NCBI RefSeq assembly: GCF_002834235.1
Contig: NZ_NNBY01000032.1
Location: 1 to 64,000, forward strand
DNA from: Ruminococcus bromii
GTDB lineage: Bacteria; Bacillota; Clostridia; Oscillospirales; Acutalibacteraceae
Reading direction: 5' to 3'
Length of the DNA: 64,000 nucleotides
Below the pieces are notes generated by a model. It worked only from the letters and a program-made list of their open reading frames with translations, did not search any database and had not been told where the DNA came from. This document shows positions 43,624 to 53,223 of this stretch, piece by piece. Position 1 is the first letter of the stretch; each line of letters opens with the position of its first letter. The position numbers were made by a program, and so were the translations under genes.

Positions 43624-46221
43624 ATGGCGGAGTTATCTCCAATGATGCAACAGTATTTCAAAATTAAAGAAGAAAACAAAGACAGCATTTTGTTCTTCCG
43701 ACTTGGAGATTTCTACGAAATGTTTTACGATGATGCAAAGCTTGCATCAAAGGAACTTGAACTTACTCTTACAGGAAGGGATTGCGGACAGGCCGAGCGT
43801 GCTCCCATGTGCGGAGTTCCGTTTCACAGCTGTGAGGGTTACATTGCAAGACTTGTTGCAAAGGGCTATAAGGTTGCAATTTGCGAACAGACGGAAGATC
43901 CTGCAAAGGCAAAAGGTCTTGTAAAGCGTGATATTATTCGAGTAATTACTCCCGGTACCGTAATGGAATCGAGTATGCTTGATGAGAGCAAAAACAACTA
44001 CATTTGCTGTATGTATTCTAAAAATAAAACTATAGGACTTTGTTTTTGCGATATTTCCACAGGAGAATTATACGCTACGGAAATCAGGGGTAATGACAGC
44101 TATAATGTTCTTACCAATCAGCTTACAAGCTATAATCCCCGTGAAATTCTCATCGGCGGTGATATTGTAAAGCTGAAAGAGCTGCCTAAGTTCATTAAAG
44201 CGAAGCTTTCGGCAGGAGTTGAAATGCTCGAGGATGAAAAATTTGACGAATCGTTATGTACTGATGTTGTAAAATCACAGTTTGCGGATGAATACAGTAC
44301 TGTATCGGACAAGCCTGTTGTTGTATGCGTTCTCGGTGCGTTGCTTTCATATCTTCGTGATACTCAGAAAACGGGACTTGAAAGAATAAATCACATTGAG
44401 TTCTACAAAGAAAATCAATATATGAGCCTTGATTACAACACACAGCGTAATCTTGAGCTCACACAAACAATGCTGACAAAGGATAAAAAGGGTTCACTTT
44501 TGTGGGTGCTTGACAAGACAAAAACTGCAATGGGCAAACGCCTTATGCGTTCATGGCTTGAACATCCTTTACTCAATATAACTTCGATTAACAACCGTCA
44601 GAGCGCGATTGAAGAGCTTGTAAACGATAATATGCTTCGTATGGATGTTACAGACACACTCTCGGGTATATTTGACATTGAAAGACTTATGACAAGAATC
44701 GTTTACGGTTCTGCAAATGCAAGAGATTTGCGTTCACTCTGCGGAGCAATTCAGAATCTTCCGCAGATTTCGGATTTGCTCGTTGATTGCAAATCAGTCT
44801 ATCTTAAATATATTTATAAAAGTATTGATAAGCTTGAGGACATTCATTCTCTTATTGATTCTGCAATCGTTGAAGAACCCCCGTTTACAGTCCGTGAGGG
44901 CGGTATGATTAAGAGAGGTTATAACGAAGAGCTGGATTCCGTGACAGGAGATATGAATGATTCAAAGGGGATTCTTGCCCGTATTGAGGCTGAACAGCGT
45001 GATATAACGGGAATTCCTAAGCTTAAAGTCGGTTATAACAGGGTATTCGGATATTATATTGAAGTATCAAATTCATATAAATCCATGGTACCCGAAACAT
45101 ACATAAGAAAGCAGACACTCACCAATTGTGAAAGATATATTACTCAGGATTTGAAAGATGTAGAGGGCAGAATCCTCGGTGCAAAAGACAGATCGGTTGC
45201 ACTTGAATACAACCTCTTTGATGATGTCAGAAAGACGGTTTCGGATAATCTTGAAAGAATTCAGAAAACCGCAAAAGCCATTGCTAATCTTGATGTTATT
45301 ACATCACTTGCAAATGTTGCGGCTGACAACAGATACATAAGACCAGATGTAAATCTTTCAACTGCTATAAGAATTAAAGATTCGAGACATCCGGTTGTTG
45401 AGACTCTATTAAAGGATGCACCGTTTGTTCCGAATGATGTCAGCCTTGATTCTGCCAATGACAGAGTAGCAATTATTACAGGTCCCAATATGGCGGGTAA
45501 GTCAACCTATATGCGACAGATTGCTATTATTGTTCTTATGGCGCAGATAGGCAGTTTTGTTCCGGCGTCTTCTGCCGAAATCGGAATTGTAGACAGCATC
45601 TTTACTCGTGTAGGTGCGTCTGATGATCTTGCATCCGGACAGTCAACCTTTATGGTTGAGATGAGCGAGGTTGCCAATATCATTAAAAATGCAACTTCAA
45701 AAAGCTTACTTATTCTTGACGAAATCGGCAGAGGTACTTCGACCTTTGACGGTATGAGCATTGCAAGGGCTGTGCTTGAATTTTGTGCCGACAGAAAAAA
45801 ACTCGGTGCAAAAACACTTTTTGCAACTCATTATCACGAACTCACGGTTATGGAACAACTCCTTGACGGTGTAAAAAACTATAACATAGCAGTTAAAAAG
45901 CGTGGCGATGACATTACTTTTCTGAGAAGAATTGTTCCCGGCGGAGCAGATGACAGCTATGGTATTGAGGTTGCAAAGCTTGCAGGCATTCCGCAGTCTG
46001 TAATTTCAAGAGCAAAGGAAATTTTAAAAGACCTTGAACACGGTAAATATAAAAAAGAGAATGCCAATATTCAAAAGCAGGATAATTCAGACGATATGCA
46101 GCTTTCACTTATCGGTTCGGCTGAAAGTCCCGTGATTGAAAAGCTGAAAGATACAGATATAAATACTCTTACTCCGATTGAAGCAATGAACTTGCTTTAC
46201 GAACTCAAGGGTATGATTTAA
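43624..46221 (+). CDS. mutS: DNA mismatch repair protein MutS
   Basis: 865 aa. The mismatch-binding motif GDFYEMF is in domain I. The ATPase domain has GPNMAGKST (from 620), DDLASGQSTFMVEMSE, DEIGRGTSTFDG and ATHYHELT. The ATG at 43624 was chosen, 9 nt after AAGGAAG, over a GTG at 43615. It recognises mispairs and recruits the MutL encoded 18 nt downstream. Confidence 0.97.
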   Translation: MAELSPMMQQYFKIKEENKDSILFFRLGDFYEMFYDDAKLASKELELTLTGRDCGQAERAPMCGVPFHSCEGYIARLVAKGYKVAICEQTEDPAKAKGLVKRDIIRVITPGTVMESSMLDESKNNYICCMYSKNKTIGLCFCDISTGELYATEIRGNDSYNVLTNQLTSYNPREILIGGDIVKLKELPKFIKAKLSAGVEMLEDEKFDESLCTDVVKSQFADEYSTVSDKPVVVCVLGALLSYLRDTQKTGLERINHIEFYKENQYMSLDYNTQRNLELTQTMLTKDKKGSLLWVLDKTKTAMGKRLMRSWLEHPLLNITSINNRQSAIEELVNDNMLRMDVTDTLSGIFDIERLMTRIVYGSANARDLRSLCGAIQNLPQISDLLVDCKSVYLKYIYKSIDKLEDIHSLIDSAIVEEPPFTVREGGMIKRGYNEELDSVTGDMNDSKGILARIEAEQRDITGIPKLKVGYNRVFGYYIEVSNSYKSMVPETYIRKQTLTNCERYITQDLKDVEGRILGAKDRSVALEYNLFDDVRKTVSDNLERIQKTAKAIANLDVITSLANVAADNRYIRPDVNLSTAIRIKDSRHPVVETLLKDAPFVPNDVSLDSANDRVAIITGPNMAGKSTYMRQIAIIVLMAQIGSFVPASSAEIGIVDSIFTRVGASDDLASGQSTFMVEMSEVANIIKNATSKSLLILDEIGRGTSTFDGMSIARAVLEFCADRKKLGAKTLFATHYHELTVMEQLLDGVKNYNIAVKKRGDDITFLRRIVPGGADDSYGIEVAKLAGIPQSVISRAKEILKDLEHGKYKKENANIQKQDNSDDMQLSLIGSAESPVIEKLKDTDINTLTPIEAMNLLYELKGMI

Positions 46222-46239
46222 TATTAGGAGGTGACACAA

Positions 46240-48357
46240 ATGGGTGTAATCAATGTACTTGATAAGCATGTTGCAGAACTTATCGCCGCCGGCGAGGTTG
46301 TTGAAAGACCGGCGTCGGTTATAAAGGAACTTGTAGAAAATTCAATTGACGCAGGCGCAAAAAATATCACCGTTGAGATAAAAAACGGCGGTACAACATT
46401 CATGCGTGTTGCCGATGACGGTTGCGGTATTTACCGTGACGATATCAAAGTTGCGTTTTTAAGACACGCAACCAGTAAAGTTAAGGTTGAATCTGACCTT
46501 GACAGTATTTCTACACTCGGATTCAGAGGAGAGGCTCTTGCGTCAATTTGTGCAGTGTCACGACTTCAACTTATTACGAGGAATGTAAACGAGGAAATCG
46601 GAACTTCATATGAAATTGACGGCGGTGAAGAACAGAGCTTTGATGATGCAGGTTGTCCTGTCGGCACAACCTTTGTTATCAGAGATTTGTTCTACAACAT
46701 TCCTGCCCGTGCAAAATTTTTGAAAAAGGATGTTTCGGAGGGTAACGCAGTTTCAAATATAATCGACAAAACTGCTTTGTCACATCCCGAAATTGCATTT
46801 ACATACATTAAAGACGGAAAGCAGGTTCTTCGTACATTCGGCGACGGAAAACTTATTTCTGCAATATATTCGGTTTTTGGAAAAGATTTTGCGAAAGGAC
46901 TTATTCCGGTTGATTATCAGCTTGGTGCAATAAAGGTTTACGGCTATATTTCAAAGCCCGAACACTCAAGACCAAACCGTAATATGCAGAATTTTTTTAT
47001 CAACGGAAGGTACATCAAAACCAGAACGGCTATGGTTGCACTTGAGGAGGCTTTTAAGGGCTCAATTATGGTCGGAAAATTTCCGTCGTGTGTTCTTAAT
47101 ATCGAATTGCCGTGTGAAATTATTGATGTAAATGTTCATCCTTCAAAGCTTGAGGTCAGATTTATAAATGAAAGACCTGTTTTTGATGCGATTTATCATG
47201 CGGTAAAATCTTCACTTATGAAGTATGACAGCCGTAAAAAAGCATCATTTAAAAAGGAAACGGCTTTTAATGAGGTGCAAAACAAGTTTAATCCGTTTAA
47301 CAATGCACCTGCCATTCTGAACAAGCCTGTTGTGCAAAGTTCTAAAAATGATTTTGTACAAAAACAGTATGCTAAACCGATACCTGACAATCCCAAAACA
47401 GAGGTTACAAAACCTGTTGCTACATCCGAAAAATCCGATGATTTTAATCCGTTTTCCAATGTCGCATTTAATGATAATAAGAAGATTGGCGAGGCAGCTA
47501 TTCCTTCTGTTACAAAGTCCATTGATGATATAAAAGTTGCGGATATATCCAATCCGTTTGATATTTTCAGCAAACAGGCGATAAATAAGGCGAAAGAGGG
47601 AGAAAAGTTAAAATCAACTTTCAAGCCTGAAATTGTTCAGTCAACTTCGCTTGTTGAAGATGAAAAAACTGATACAGAAAGTATTACCGATAAAAGTCCG
47701 ATTGTAAGCCCTAAAGAGGTTAATGTAATTGTTTCGGAAGAATCTATTGAGAAATCAAAAGAGCCTGTTCTTGTAAACGATAATCAGACGAGCATCAAAT
47801 ATATCGGAGAGGCTTTCGATACATATATCATTGCAGAAAAAAACAATAAAGATATTCTTTTGATAGACAAACATGCCGCTCATGAGAGAATTATTTATGA
47901 AAAACTCAAAGCCGAAAAGGCTGCTGACTACAGGCAGATTTTACTTGCTCCTGTTACAGTCACTCTCGGAAAAACCGAGTATGATGCGGCAATTAATAAT
48001 CTTGATATGTTTTCCGATTGCGGCTTTGAAGTTGAAGATTTCGGTAACAGTACGGTTATTGTAAGAAGTTCTCCGCAGTATATTCCGGCTGTTGAAATTG
48101 AAGATTGCATTACCGAGATGTCGGGCTACATTTCTCAGGGTAAAACCGATATCTTTACCGAAAAAATGGATTGGTTTTACAGCAATGTTGCTTGCCGTTC
48201 AGCTATAAAAGCAGGCAATAAAAGTACGCCTGAGGAGCTTATAGGGATTGTAAAACACCTTGAAGAACATCCTGAAATCAAGTATTGTCCTCATGGCAGA
48301 CCGATTTGTATTGTTCTTACAAAGGGTGAAATTGAAAAACAGTTTGGCAGGGTGTGA
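46240..48357 (+). CDS. mutL: DNA mismatch repair endonuclease MutL
   Basis: 705 aa. The GHKL ATPase shows AAGEVVERPASVIKELVEN, DDGCGI and GFRGEALASI in the first 110 residues. A long low-complexity linker (about 335-520, rich in Lys, Ser, Pro) separates it from the dimerisation domain. That domain contains DKHAAHERIIYE, matching the DxHAxxExxxxE endonuclease motif, so this is a nicking MutL as in Gram-positives without MutH. The ATG at 46240 follows AGGAGG; the GTG at 46231 lies in the SD. Confidence 0.95.
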   Translation: MGVINVLDKHVAELIAAGEVVERPASVIKELVENSIDAGAKNITVEIKNGGTTFMRVADDGCGIYRDDIKVAFLRHATSKVKVESDLDSISTLGFRGEALASICAVSRLQLITRNVNEEIGTSYEIDGGEEQSFDDAGCPVGTTFVIRDLFYNIPARAKFLKKDVSEGNAVSNIIDKTALSHPEIAFTYIKDGKQVLRTFGDGKLISAIYSVFGKDFAKGLIPVDYQLGAIKVYGYISKPEHSRPNRNMQNFFINGRYIKTRTAMVALEEAFKGSIMVGKFPSCVLNIELPCEIIDVNVHPSKLEVRFINERPVFDAIYHAVKSSLMKYDSRKKASFKKETAFNEVQNKFNPFNNAPAILNKPVVQSSKNDFVQKQYAKPIPDNPKTEVTKPVATSEKSDDFNPFSNVAFNDNKKIGEAAIPSVTKSIDDIKVADISNPFDIFSKQAINKAKEGEKLKSTFKPEIVQSTSLVEDEKTDTESITDKSPIVSPKEVNVIVSEESIEKSKEPVLVNDNQTSIKYIGEAFDTYIIAEKNNKDILLIDKHAAHERIIYEKLKAEKAADYRQILLAPVTVTLGKTEYDAAINNLDMFSDCGFEVEDFGNSTVIVRSSPQYIPAVEIEDCITEMSGYISQGKTDIFTEKMDWFYSNVACRSAIKAGNKSTPEELIGIVKHLEEHPEIKYCPHGRPICIVLTKGEIEKQFGRV

Positions 48358-48361
48358 TTTT

Positions 48362-49312
48362 TTGGAAAAATCTATTAATACGGTTTCAATTGTCGGTCCT
48401 ACCGCATCAGGCAAAACAAAACTTTCGGTTGAACTTGCAAAGCATTTTAACGGTGAAATCGTATCTGCCGATTCCATGCAGATTTATACGGGAATGCAGA
48501 TTGCAACAGCCAAACCTACCAAAGAAGAGATGGACGGAATTCCTCATCATATGATGGACTTTCTTCCGCCTGATAAAACCTATTCGGTTGCGTCATATGT
48601 AACTGATGCTTCAAAATGTATAGCAGATATCCATTCAAGAGGCAAATTACCGTTTATCGTCGGCGGAACAGGTCTTTATGTTGATTCACTTCTGAACAAT
48701 GTTTCTTTCAGTGATGATAAACGGGATGAAGAATATTGCTTAGAACTTCGCAAGATTGCCGAAGAACAGGGAACAGACAGGTTGCTTGAAATGCTTGCAA
48801 AATTCGATCCGGAATCGGCTGAAAGACTTCGTGAAAGCAGAAATCTTAAAAGAATAATCCGTGCCATTGAATTTTACAAAACAACAGGAAAAACTATCAC
48901 ACAACAAATTGAAGAATCACATAAAATTCCGTCTCCGTATATAACTGTAAAAATTGGTCTTAATTGCCGTGACAGACAGGAGCTTTATGACAGAATAAAC
49001 AAGCGTGTAGATATTATGCTTGAAGAAGGTTTGCTTGAGGAGGCTGAACGGGTTATTAATTCCGACCTGAGCTATACATCAATAAAGGCGATAGGATACA
49101 AGGAATTGATTCCTTATTTTAAAGAAAATAAAAACCTGAATGATTGTGTTGAAAAATTGAAAATGGAAACCCGCAGATATGCAAAAAGACAAATTACTTG
49201 GTTTAAGCGGGATTCGGAGATTAATTGGATTTATATTGATGAATATAATTCATTTGAAGAAATATACAGTTATGCAAAGGCTGTAATCGAAAGAGGCTTA
49301 CTTTATGGATAA
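48362..49312 (+). CDS. miaA: tRNA dimethylallyltransferase
   Basis: 316 aa. It adds a dimethylallyl group to A37 of tRNAs reading UNN codons. The P-loop is VGPTASGKTKLS, followed by SADSMQIY, FIVGGTGLYVDSLL and the C-terminal RRYAKRQITWFKRD. The start is TTG at 48362, just after the mutL stop with AGGGTG upstream. The extended reading from 48260 lies within mutL and has no RBS. Confidence 0.95.
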   Translation: MEKSINTVSIVGPTASGKTKLSVELAKHFNGEIVSADSMQIYTGMQIATAKPTKEEMDGIPHHMMDFLPPDKTYSVASYVTDASKCIADIHSRGKLPFIVGGTGLYVDSLLNNVSFSDDKRDEEYCLELRKIAEEQGTDRLLEMLAKFDPESAERLRESRNLKRIIRAIEFYKTTGKTITQQIEESHKIPSPYITVKIGLNCRDRQELYDRINKRVDIMLEEGLLEEAERVINSDLSYTSIKAIGYKELIPYFKENKNLNDCVEKLKMETRRYAKRQITWFKRDSEINWIYIDEYNSFEEIYSYAKAVIERGLLYG

Positions 49313-50588
49313 ATTGCTTTTCAGACGAATTTTGATGATTGCGTTATCAGTTCTTGCAGTTGTTTATGCCGCCTATCTTCTGATAAGTACAAATTTTAAA
49401 ATGTATCCGACTGAAAATGCTGTTCAAACAACAGTCACGGATAAAATTTATTCAAACGGATTTATTATCCGTGATGAAAATATGATTCAGAATAATACTT
49501 CGGGTGTGCTTTCATATACAGTGCATGACGGTGATGAGGTAAAAGCCGGCGGTGAAATTGCAAAATCATATGCAAATGATGATGACGCAGCTTCACAGTC
49601 AAAAATCAGCGCATTACAGGAACAGCTTTCCGATTTGCAGACACTTCAAAAAACAAGCACGGCCGGCAACATCGGTATTGATACTATCAACAACAATATA
49701 AATAATAATATCATTTCACAAATTCGCAGTATCAATGACGGCGATTTGGCAAATATTGATAATGTCACAAATAATCTGCTTTATTCAATAAACCAAAGAC
49801 AGATTTACACAGGCAAAGCCACTAACTTTAATGACAGAATTTCAGAACTCCAGGCTGAAATAGCCACTCTTGAAGGCAAAACAGGAAAATCAACAGGTAA
49901 TATTACGACTGAAAAATCAGGTTGTTTTCTCTCGCATTGTGACGGATATGAAAATGCACTTGATTACAATAATCTTGATCGTCTGACTCTTTCTGACCTT
50001 GATAATGTAAAGCAGACAAAAGTGTCCGGCAATATTGCAGGTAAGGTTGTAACGGGATTGAAATGGTATGTTGCCTGTAAGGTTACGGCTGATGAGGCAA
50101 CAAGACTTTCTTTGTGGGACGGTTCCGCTACGGTACTGTTCTCTGACGCATCGTCTGAAAGCATTCCCGCCACTATCAAGAGGATTTATCAGGAATCAAA
50201 AGACAGCGACGCCCTTCTTATTCTTGAGTGTGACTATATGAATTCCGACCTTGCTCAGGCAAGACAGGAACCGATTGAAATAGGTCTTGGTTCATACACT
50301 GGCTTGAGAATCAGCAAAAAGGCTATTCATGATGACTATGTAACAAAGACAACCTATGATGACAATGACAATAAACATACCGAACAGGTTAAGGTTCAGG
50401 GTGTATATGTGCTTCACGGAAGTGAAGTGAGATTCAAACAGATATCTATTCTGTATGCCGACGATGATTATGTTATTTGCGATCCGGAGCCGGACAGCAA
50501 AGACCTTGTTGACGGCACAACAGTTGAGTTATATGATCAGGTAATTCTTGAAGGAGATGATTTGTATGACGGAAAAGTTGTTAACTGA
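49305..50588 (+). CDS. HlyD-like membrane-fusion family protein
   Basis: 427 aa. One N-terminal membrane helix (about 9-27) is followed by a biotinyl-lipoyl-like half-motif (GVLSYTVHDGDEVKAGGEIAK), a helical/coiled segment (about 95-195, Asn/Gln/Ile-rich) and beta-rich domains. This layout matches HlyD-family adaptor-like proteins that Clostridia encode between tRNA-modification and division genes. No partner ABC transporter is adjacent. It overlaps miaA by 8 nt and yggS by 23 nt, so it is firmly in the operon. Function unknown; an envelope or division role is inference. Confidence 0.7.
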   Translation: MDKLLFRRILMIALSVLAVVYAAYLLISTNFKMYPTENAVQTTVTDKIYSNGFIIRDENMIQNNTSGVLSYTVHDGDEVKAGGEIAKSYANDDDAASQSKISALQEQLSDLQTLQKTSTAGNIGIDTINNNINNNIISQIRSINDGDLANIDNVTNNLLYSINQRQIYTGKATNFNDRISELQAEIATLEGKTGKSTGNITTEKSGCFLSHCDGYENALDYNNLDRLTLSDLDNVKQTKVSGNIAGKVVTGLKWYVACKVTADEATRLSLWDGSATVLFSDASSESIPATIKRIYQESKDSDALLILECDYMNSDLAQARQEPIEIGLGSYTGLRISKKAIHDDYVTKTTYDDNDNKHTEQVKVQGVYVLHGSEVRFKQISILYADDDYVICDPEPDSKDLVDGTTVELYDQVILEGDDLYDGKVVN

Positions 50589-51279
50589 CGTTGAATACAA
50601 TTACAAATTTATTGATGAGCGAATAGCCGAGGCTGCCGAAAAGTCCGGAAGAAAGCGTGAGGATATTACATTTCTTGCCGCAACAAAAATGGTTGAACCT
50701 GAGGTTATTAACCACGCAATTTCACTTGGGCTTGACCACATAGGTGAAAACAAGGTTCAGGAGCTTTTGTCAAAGTATGATAAGTATAACCTTGACAACT
50801 GTTCTCTTCAGTTTATCGGTCACTTGCAGACAAACAAGGTAAGACAGATTATCGATAAGGTTGATCTTATCCAGTCTGTCGATTCAATAAAGCTTGCGTC
50901 GGAAATTTCTAAACAGGCTTTAAAAATCAATAAAAACTGTGATGTTCTTGTTGAGGTAAATATCGGCAGAGAAGAAAACAAGTCAGGCGTTATGCCCGAA
51001 CAGCTTGAAGAATTACTTTGTCAGATTTCCGAATTGGACGGTATTTCAGTTAAAGGTCTTATGGCAATACCTCCAATTTGTGAATCTTCACAGAAAATTT
51101 CTGAATTTTTCAATAAAATGCATAATATATTTATTGACATCTCGCAAAAAAAATTAGATAATATAGATATGAATATTCTTTCAATGGGTATGTCTGCCGA
51201 TTATTACGAAGCTGTACTTGCAGGTGCAAATATGGTCAGAGTTGGTTCGGCATTATTCGGTGCAAGGAATTATACATAA
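50566..51279 (+). CDS. yggS: Pyridoxal phosphate homeostasis protein YggS/YlmE
   Basis: 237 aa TIM-barrel PLP-binding protein. The PLP lysine is in FLAATKMVEPE. HIGENKVQEL, FIGHLQTNKV, VNIGREENKSG and the C-terminal LSMGMSADYYEAV are typical. The ATG at 50566 follows AAGGAG inside the end of the preceding gene. It is placed beside sepF and ylmH, the normal Gram-positive division cluster. Confidence 0.94.
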   Translation: MTEKLLTDVEYNYKFIDERIAEAAEKSGRKREDITFLAATKMVEPEVINHAISLGLDHIGENKVQELLSKYDKYNLDNCSLQFIGHLQTNKVRQIIDKVDLIQSVDSIKLASEISKQALKINKNCDVLVEVNIGREENKSGVMPEQLEELLCQISELDGISVKGLMAIPPICESSQKISEFFNKMHNIFIDISQKKLDNIDMNILSMGMSADYYEAVLAGANMVRVGSALFGARNYT

Positions 51280-51297
51280 TTTTAGGAGGATTATATA

Positions 51298-51765
51298 ATG
51301 GCTGGTTTTGTAGATAAGTTTAAACGCATGTGGGACGCCCCCGATGATGAGTATGAGTACGATGAATATGGTTATGCTGACGAAGGTGCAGAAGAAGACT
51401 ATAAAGAAGAACCTGTAAGAAACACTAAAAAAGAAAGAGATCTCGGCGGCGGAAACAAGGTCGTAAACATTAATGCTACCACCAATCTTCAGGTTGGTTT
51501 ATTCAAGCCTGAGCGTTTCGGCGAAGAAACCCGCACAATTGCCGATGAGCTTATGAAGGCTCACACAGTAGTTCTTAATCTTGAAGATACAAATAAAGAT
51601 ATGGCAAGAAGAATCCTTGATTTTCTCAGCGGTGTTGCGTATGCAAACCGTGGTAAAATCAAGCGTGTCGCTACAAATACATATATCATTATTCCGAGCA
51701 ATGTTGACCTGACAGGCGACGATTTACTTGATGAGCTTGAGAACAACGGTGTTTACTTCGGATGA
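51298..51765 (+). CDS. sepF: Cell division protein SepF
   Basis: 155 aa. The N-terminal amphipathic helix (MAGFVDKFKRMW) is the membrane tether. A Tyr/Asp/Glu-rich linker follows, then the FtsZ-binding SepF domain (LFKPERFGEETRTIADEL to TNTYIIIPSNVDL). It anchors FtsZ to the membrane and aligns filaments. RBS TTAGGAGG. No FtsA is present in the window. Confidence 0.95.
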   Translation: MAGFVDKFKRMWDAPDDEYEYDEYGYADEGAEEDYKEEPVRNTKKERDLGGGNKVVNINATTNLQVGLFKPERFGEETRTIADELMKAHTVVLNLEDTNKDMARRILDFLSGVAYANRGKIKRVATNTYIIIPSNVDLTGDDLLDELENNGVYFG

Positions 51766-52498
51766 TGACAAACAGCTGATTGCTCGGCTTAATAACGGTA
51801 TTGACCTTTGTCTGACAAGACAGAAACCATATTTTATGCCTTTTATGAGTGAAAGGAAACAAGCGCTTCTTGTTTCCGAACTTAAAAAAGCATATTTCGA
51901 CAACTACCTTTTCTTTGGCGGGTATGATGATTCCGAGAGAAAAATGCTTGGCTTGTTTTTTGACGAACCGAGTACGAGTATGTTCCCGATATGCGGCATT
52001 GAATTTTCATTCAGAAAATGCGACCGACTCACTCATCGTGATTTCCTCGGTTCTTTGATGTCACTCGGAATAGAGCGTGAAACTGTCGGGGATATTCTTG
52101 TTGAGGACGGACGGGCTGTTGTATTTGTAAAAGCGGAATTGTCCGATTATGTCAAGTCGCAGATTTCAAAAGTCGGCAGAGTCGGCGTTAAGGTTGATGA
52201 TGCTGATTTGTCAAAGCTTCCGCAGGGAAGAGGAGTGGAAGAAAAAACATTTATAGTTTCTTCTTTACGACTTGATAATATTGTTGCCGCTGTATGTAAA
52301 CTGTCACGAGAAAAAACAAAAACTGTCATTATGTCGGACAGCGTATGTGTTAATTTTGAAGAAACTAAAAATGTCAGTTTTAACCTAAAGGAAAATGATG
52401 TTTTTACAATTCGCGGAAAAGGCAAATTCGTTTTAAAAGGTATACTTGGAACTACAGGAAAAGGTCGAATGAGAATTTCGGTTATACATTATAAATAA
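51749..52498 (+). CDS. ylmH: S4-domain RNA-binding protein YlmH
   Basis: About 249 aa. The N-terminal YlmH domain (QKPYFMPFMSERKQALL, FFGGYDDSERKMLG, LTHRDFLGSLMSLGIERETVGDI) is followed by an S4 domain near 175-245 ending in the usual KGKFVLKGI-GTTGKGR region. In recent work YlmH acts in ribosome rescue or quality control in Gram-positives. The start is uncertain: GTG at 51749 overlaps sepF by 17 nt, while TTG/ATG at 51728-51731 would overlap more. No strong SD is present, so coupling with sepF is likely. Confidence 0.85.
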   Translation: MFTSDDDKQLIARLNNGIDLCLTRQKPYFMPFMSERKQALLVSELKKAYFDNYLFFGGYDDSERKMLGLFFDEPSTSMFPICGIEFSFRKCDRLTHRDFLGSLMSLGIERETVGDILVEDGRAVVFVKAELSDYVKSQISKVGRVGVKVDDADLSKLPQGRGVEEKTFIVSSLRLDNIVAAVCKLSREKTKTVIMSDSVCVNFEETKNVSFNLKENDVFTIRGKGKFVLKGILGTTGKGRMRISVIHYK

Positions 52499-52511
52499 GG
52501 AGTGCAGATAA

Positions 52512-53186
52512 ATGCTTACAATTGATGAAATTAAAAATATAAGCTTCAGAAAAGCCACTCTTAACGGTGGTTACAGAGCTGAAGATGTTGACTCATTTAT
52601 TGATGAAGTCATTGTTTCTTTTGAACAATTGAAGAAAGAAAAAACTAACCTTGTTCACAAGATCGATGTTCTTGCAACAAGAGTTGAACAGTACAGAGCA
52701 GATGAAGAAACAGTAAGAAACGCTTTGCTTGCTTCACAGAAGGTTGCTGATGCCTGCATAAGAGAAGCAAAGGAAAAGGCTGCAAAGATTGTTCGTGATG
52801 CTGAAACAAAGGCTCAGACTCTCCTTGTTGACGCAAACAATATGACTGCTGCCGAGAAAGAGCATTATTTACAGCTTCAGTCAGATGCGGCTAATCTCAG
52901 AAATGAACTTATTTCACTTTACAGTAAGCATATTAAGTCAATTGATGATCTTCCTTCAACCTCAGATGTTGAGGCTTCAAAAGCTGAACTTGACGAAAAG
53001 TATCCCACAGAGGATGTGACAGCTCCTGCACAGTCTCAGGTTGAAGACGATGTTAAGATTGCAGTACCTTCGGAAATGAAAGCTGAGCCGATTGCTGAAA
53101 CTGAAGAAGTATCTGCTCATCCTAAAAGACAGAGCAAGTTCAGTCATCTCAAGTTCGGTGATAACTATGATGTAACTGCCGACTGA
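52512..53186 (+). CDS. divIVA: Septum/pole-targeting protein DivIVA
   Basis: 224 aa. The N-terminal lipid-binding domain begins LTIDEIKNISFRKATLNGGY, followed by DVDSFIDEV and a long coiled coil to about 150. A Glu/Pro/Ala-rich tail ends in KRQSKFSHLKFGDNYD. It binds curved membrane at septa and organises division, and in spore formers chromosome anchoring. RBS AAGGAG. It closes the yggS-sepF-ylmH-divIVA-ileS cluster. Confidence 0.93.
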   Translation: MLTIDEIKNISFRKATLNGGYRAEDVDSFIDEVIVSFEQLKKEKTNLVHKIDVLATRVEQYRADEETVRNALLASQKVADACIREAKEKAAKIVRDAETKAQTLLVDANNMTAAEKEHYLQLQSDAANLRNELISLYSKHIKSIDDLPSTSDVEASKAELDEKYPTEDVTAPAQSQVEDDVKIAVPSEMKAEPIAETEEVSAHPKRQSKFSHLKFGDNYDVTAD

Positions 53187-53223
53187 TTTTTATTTAGATT
53201 TTAGATATTGGAGAGAATATAAA

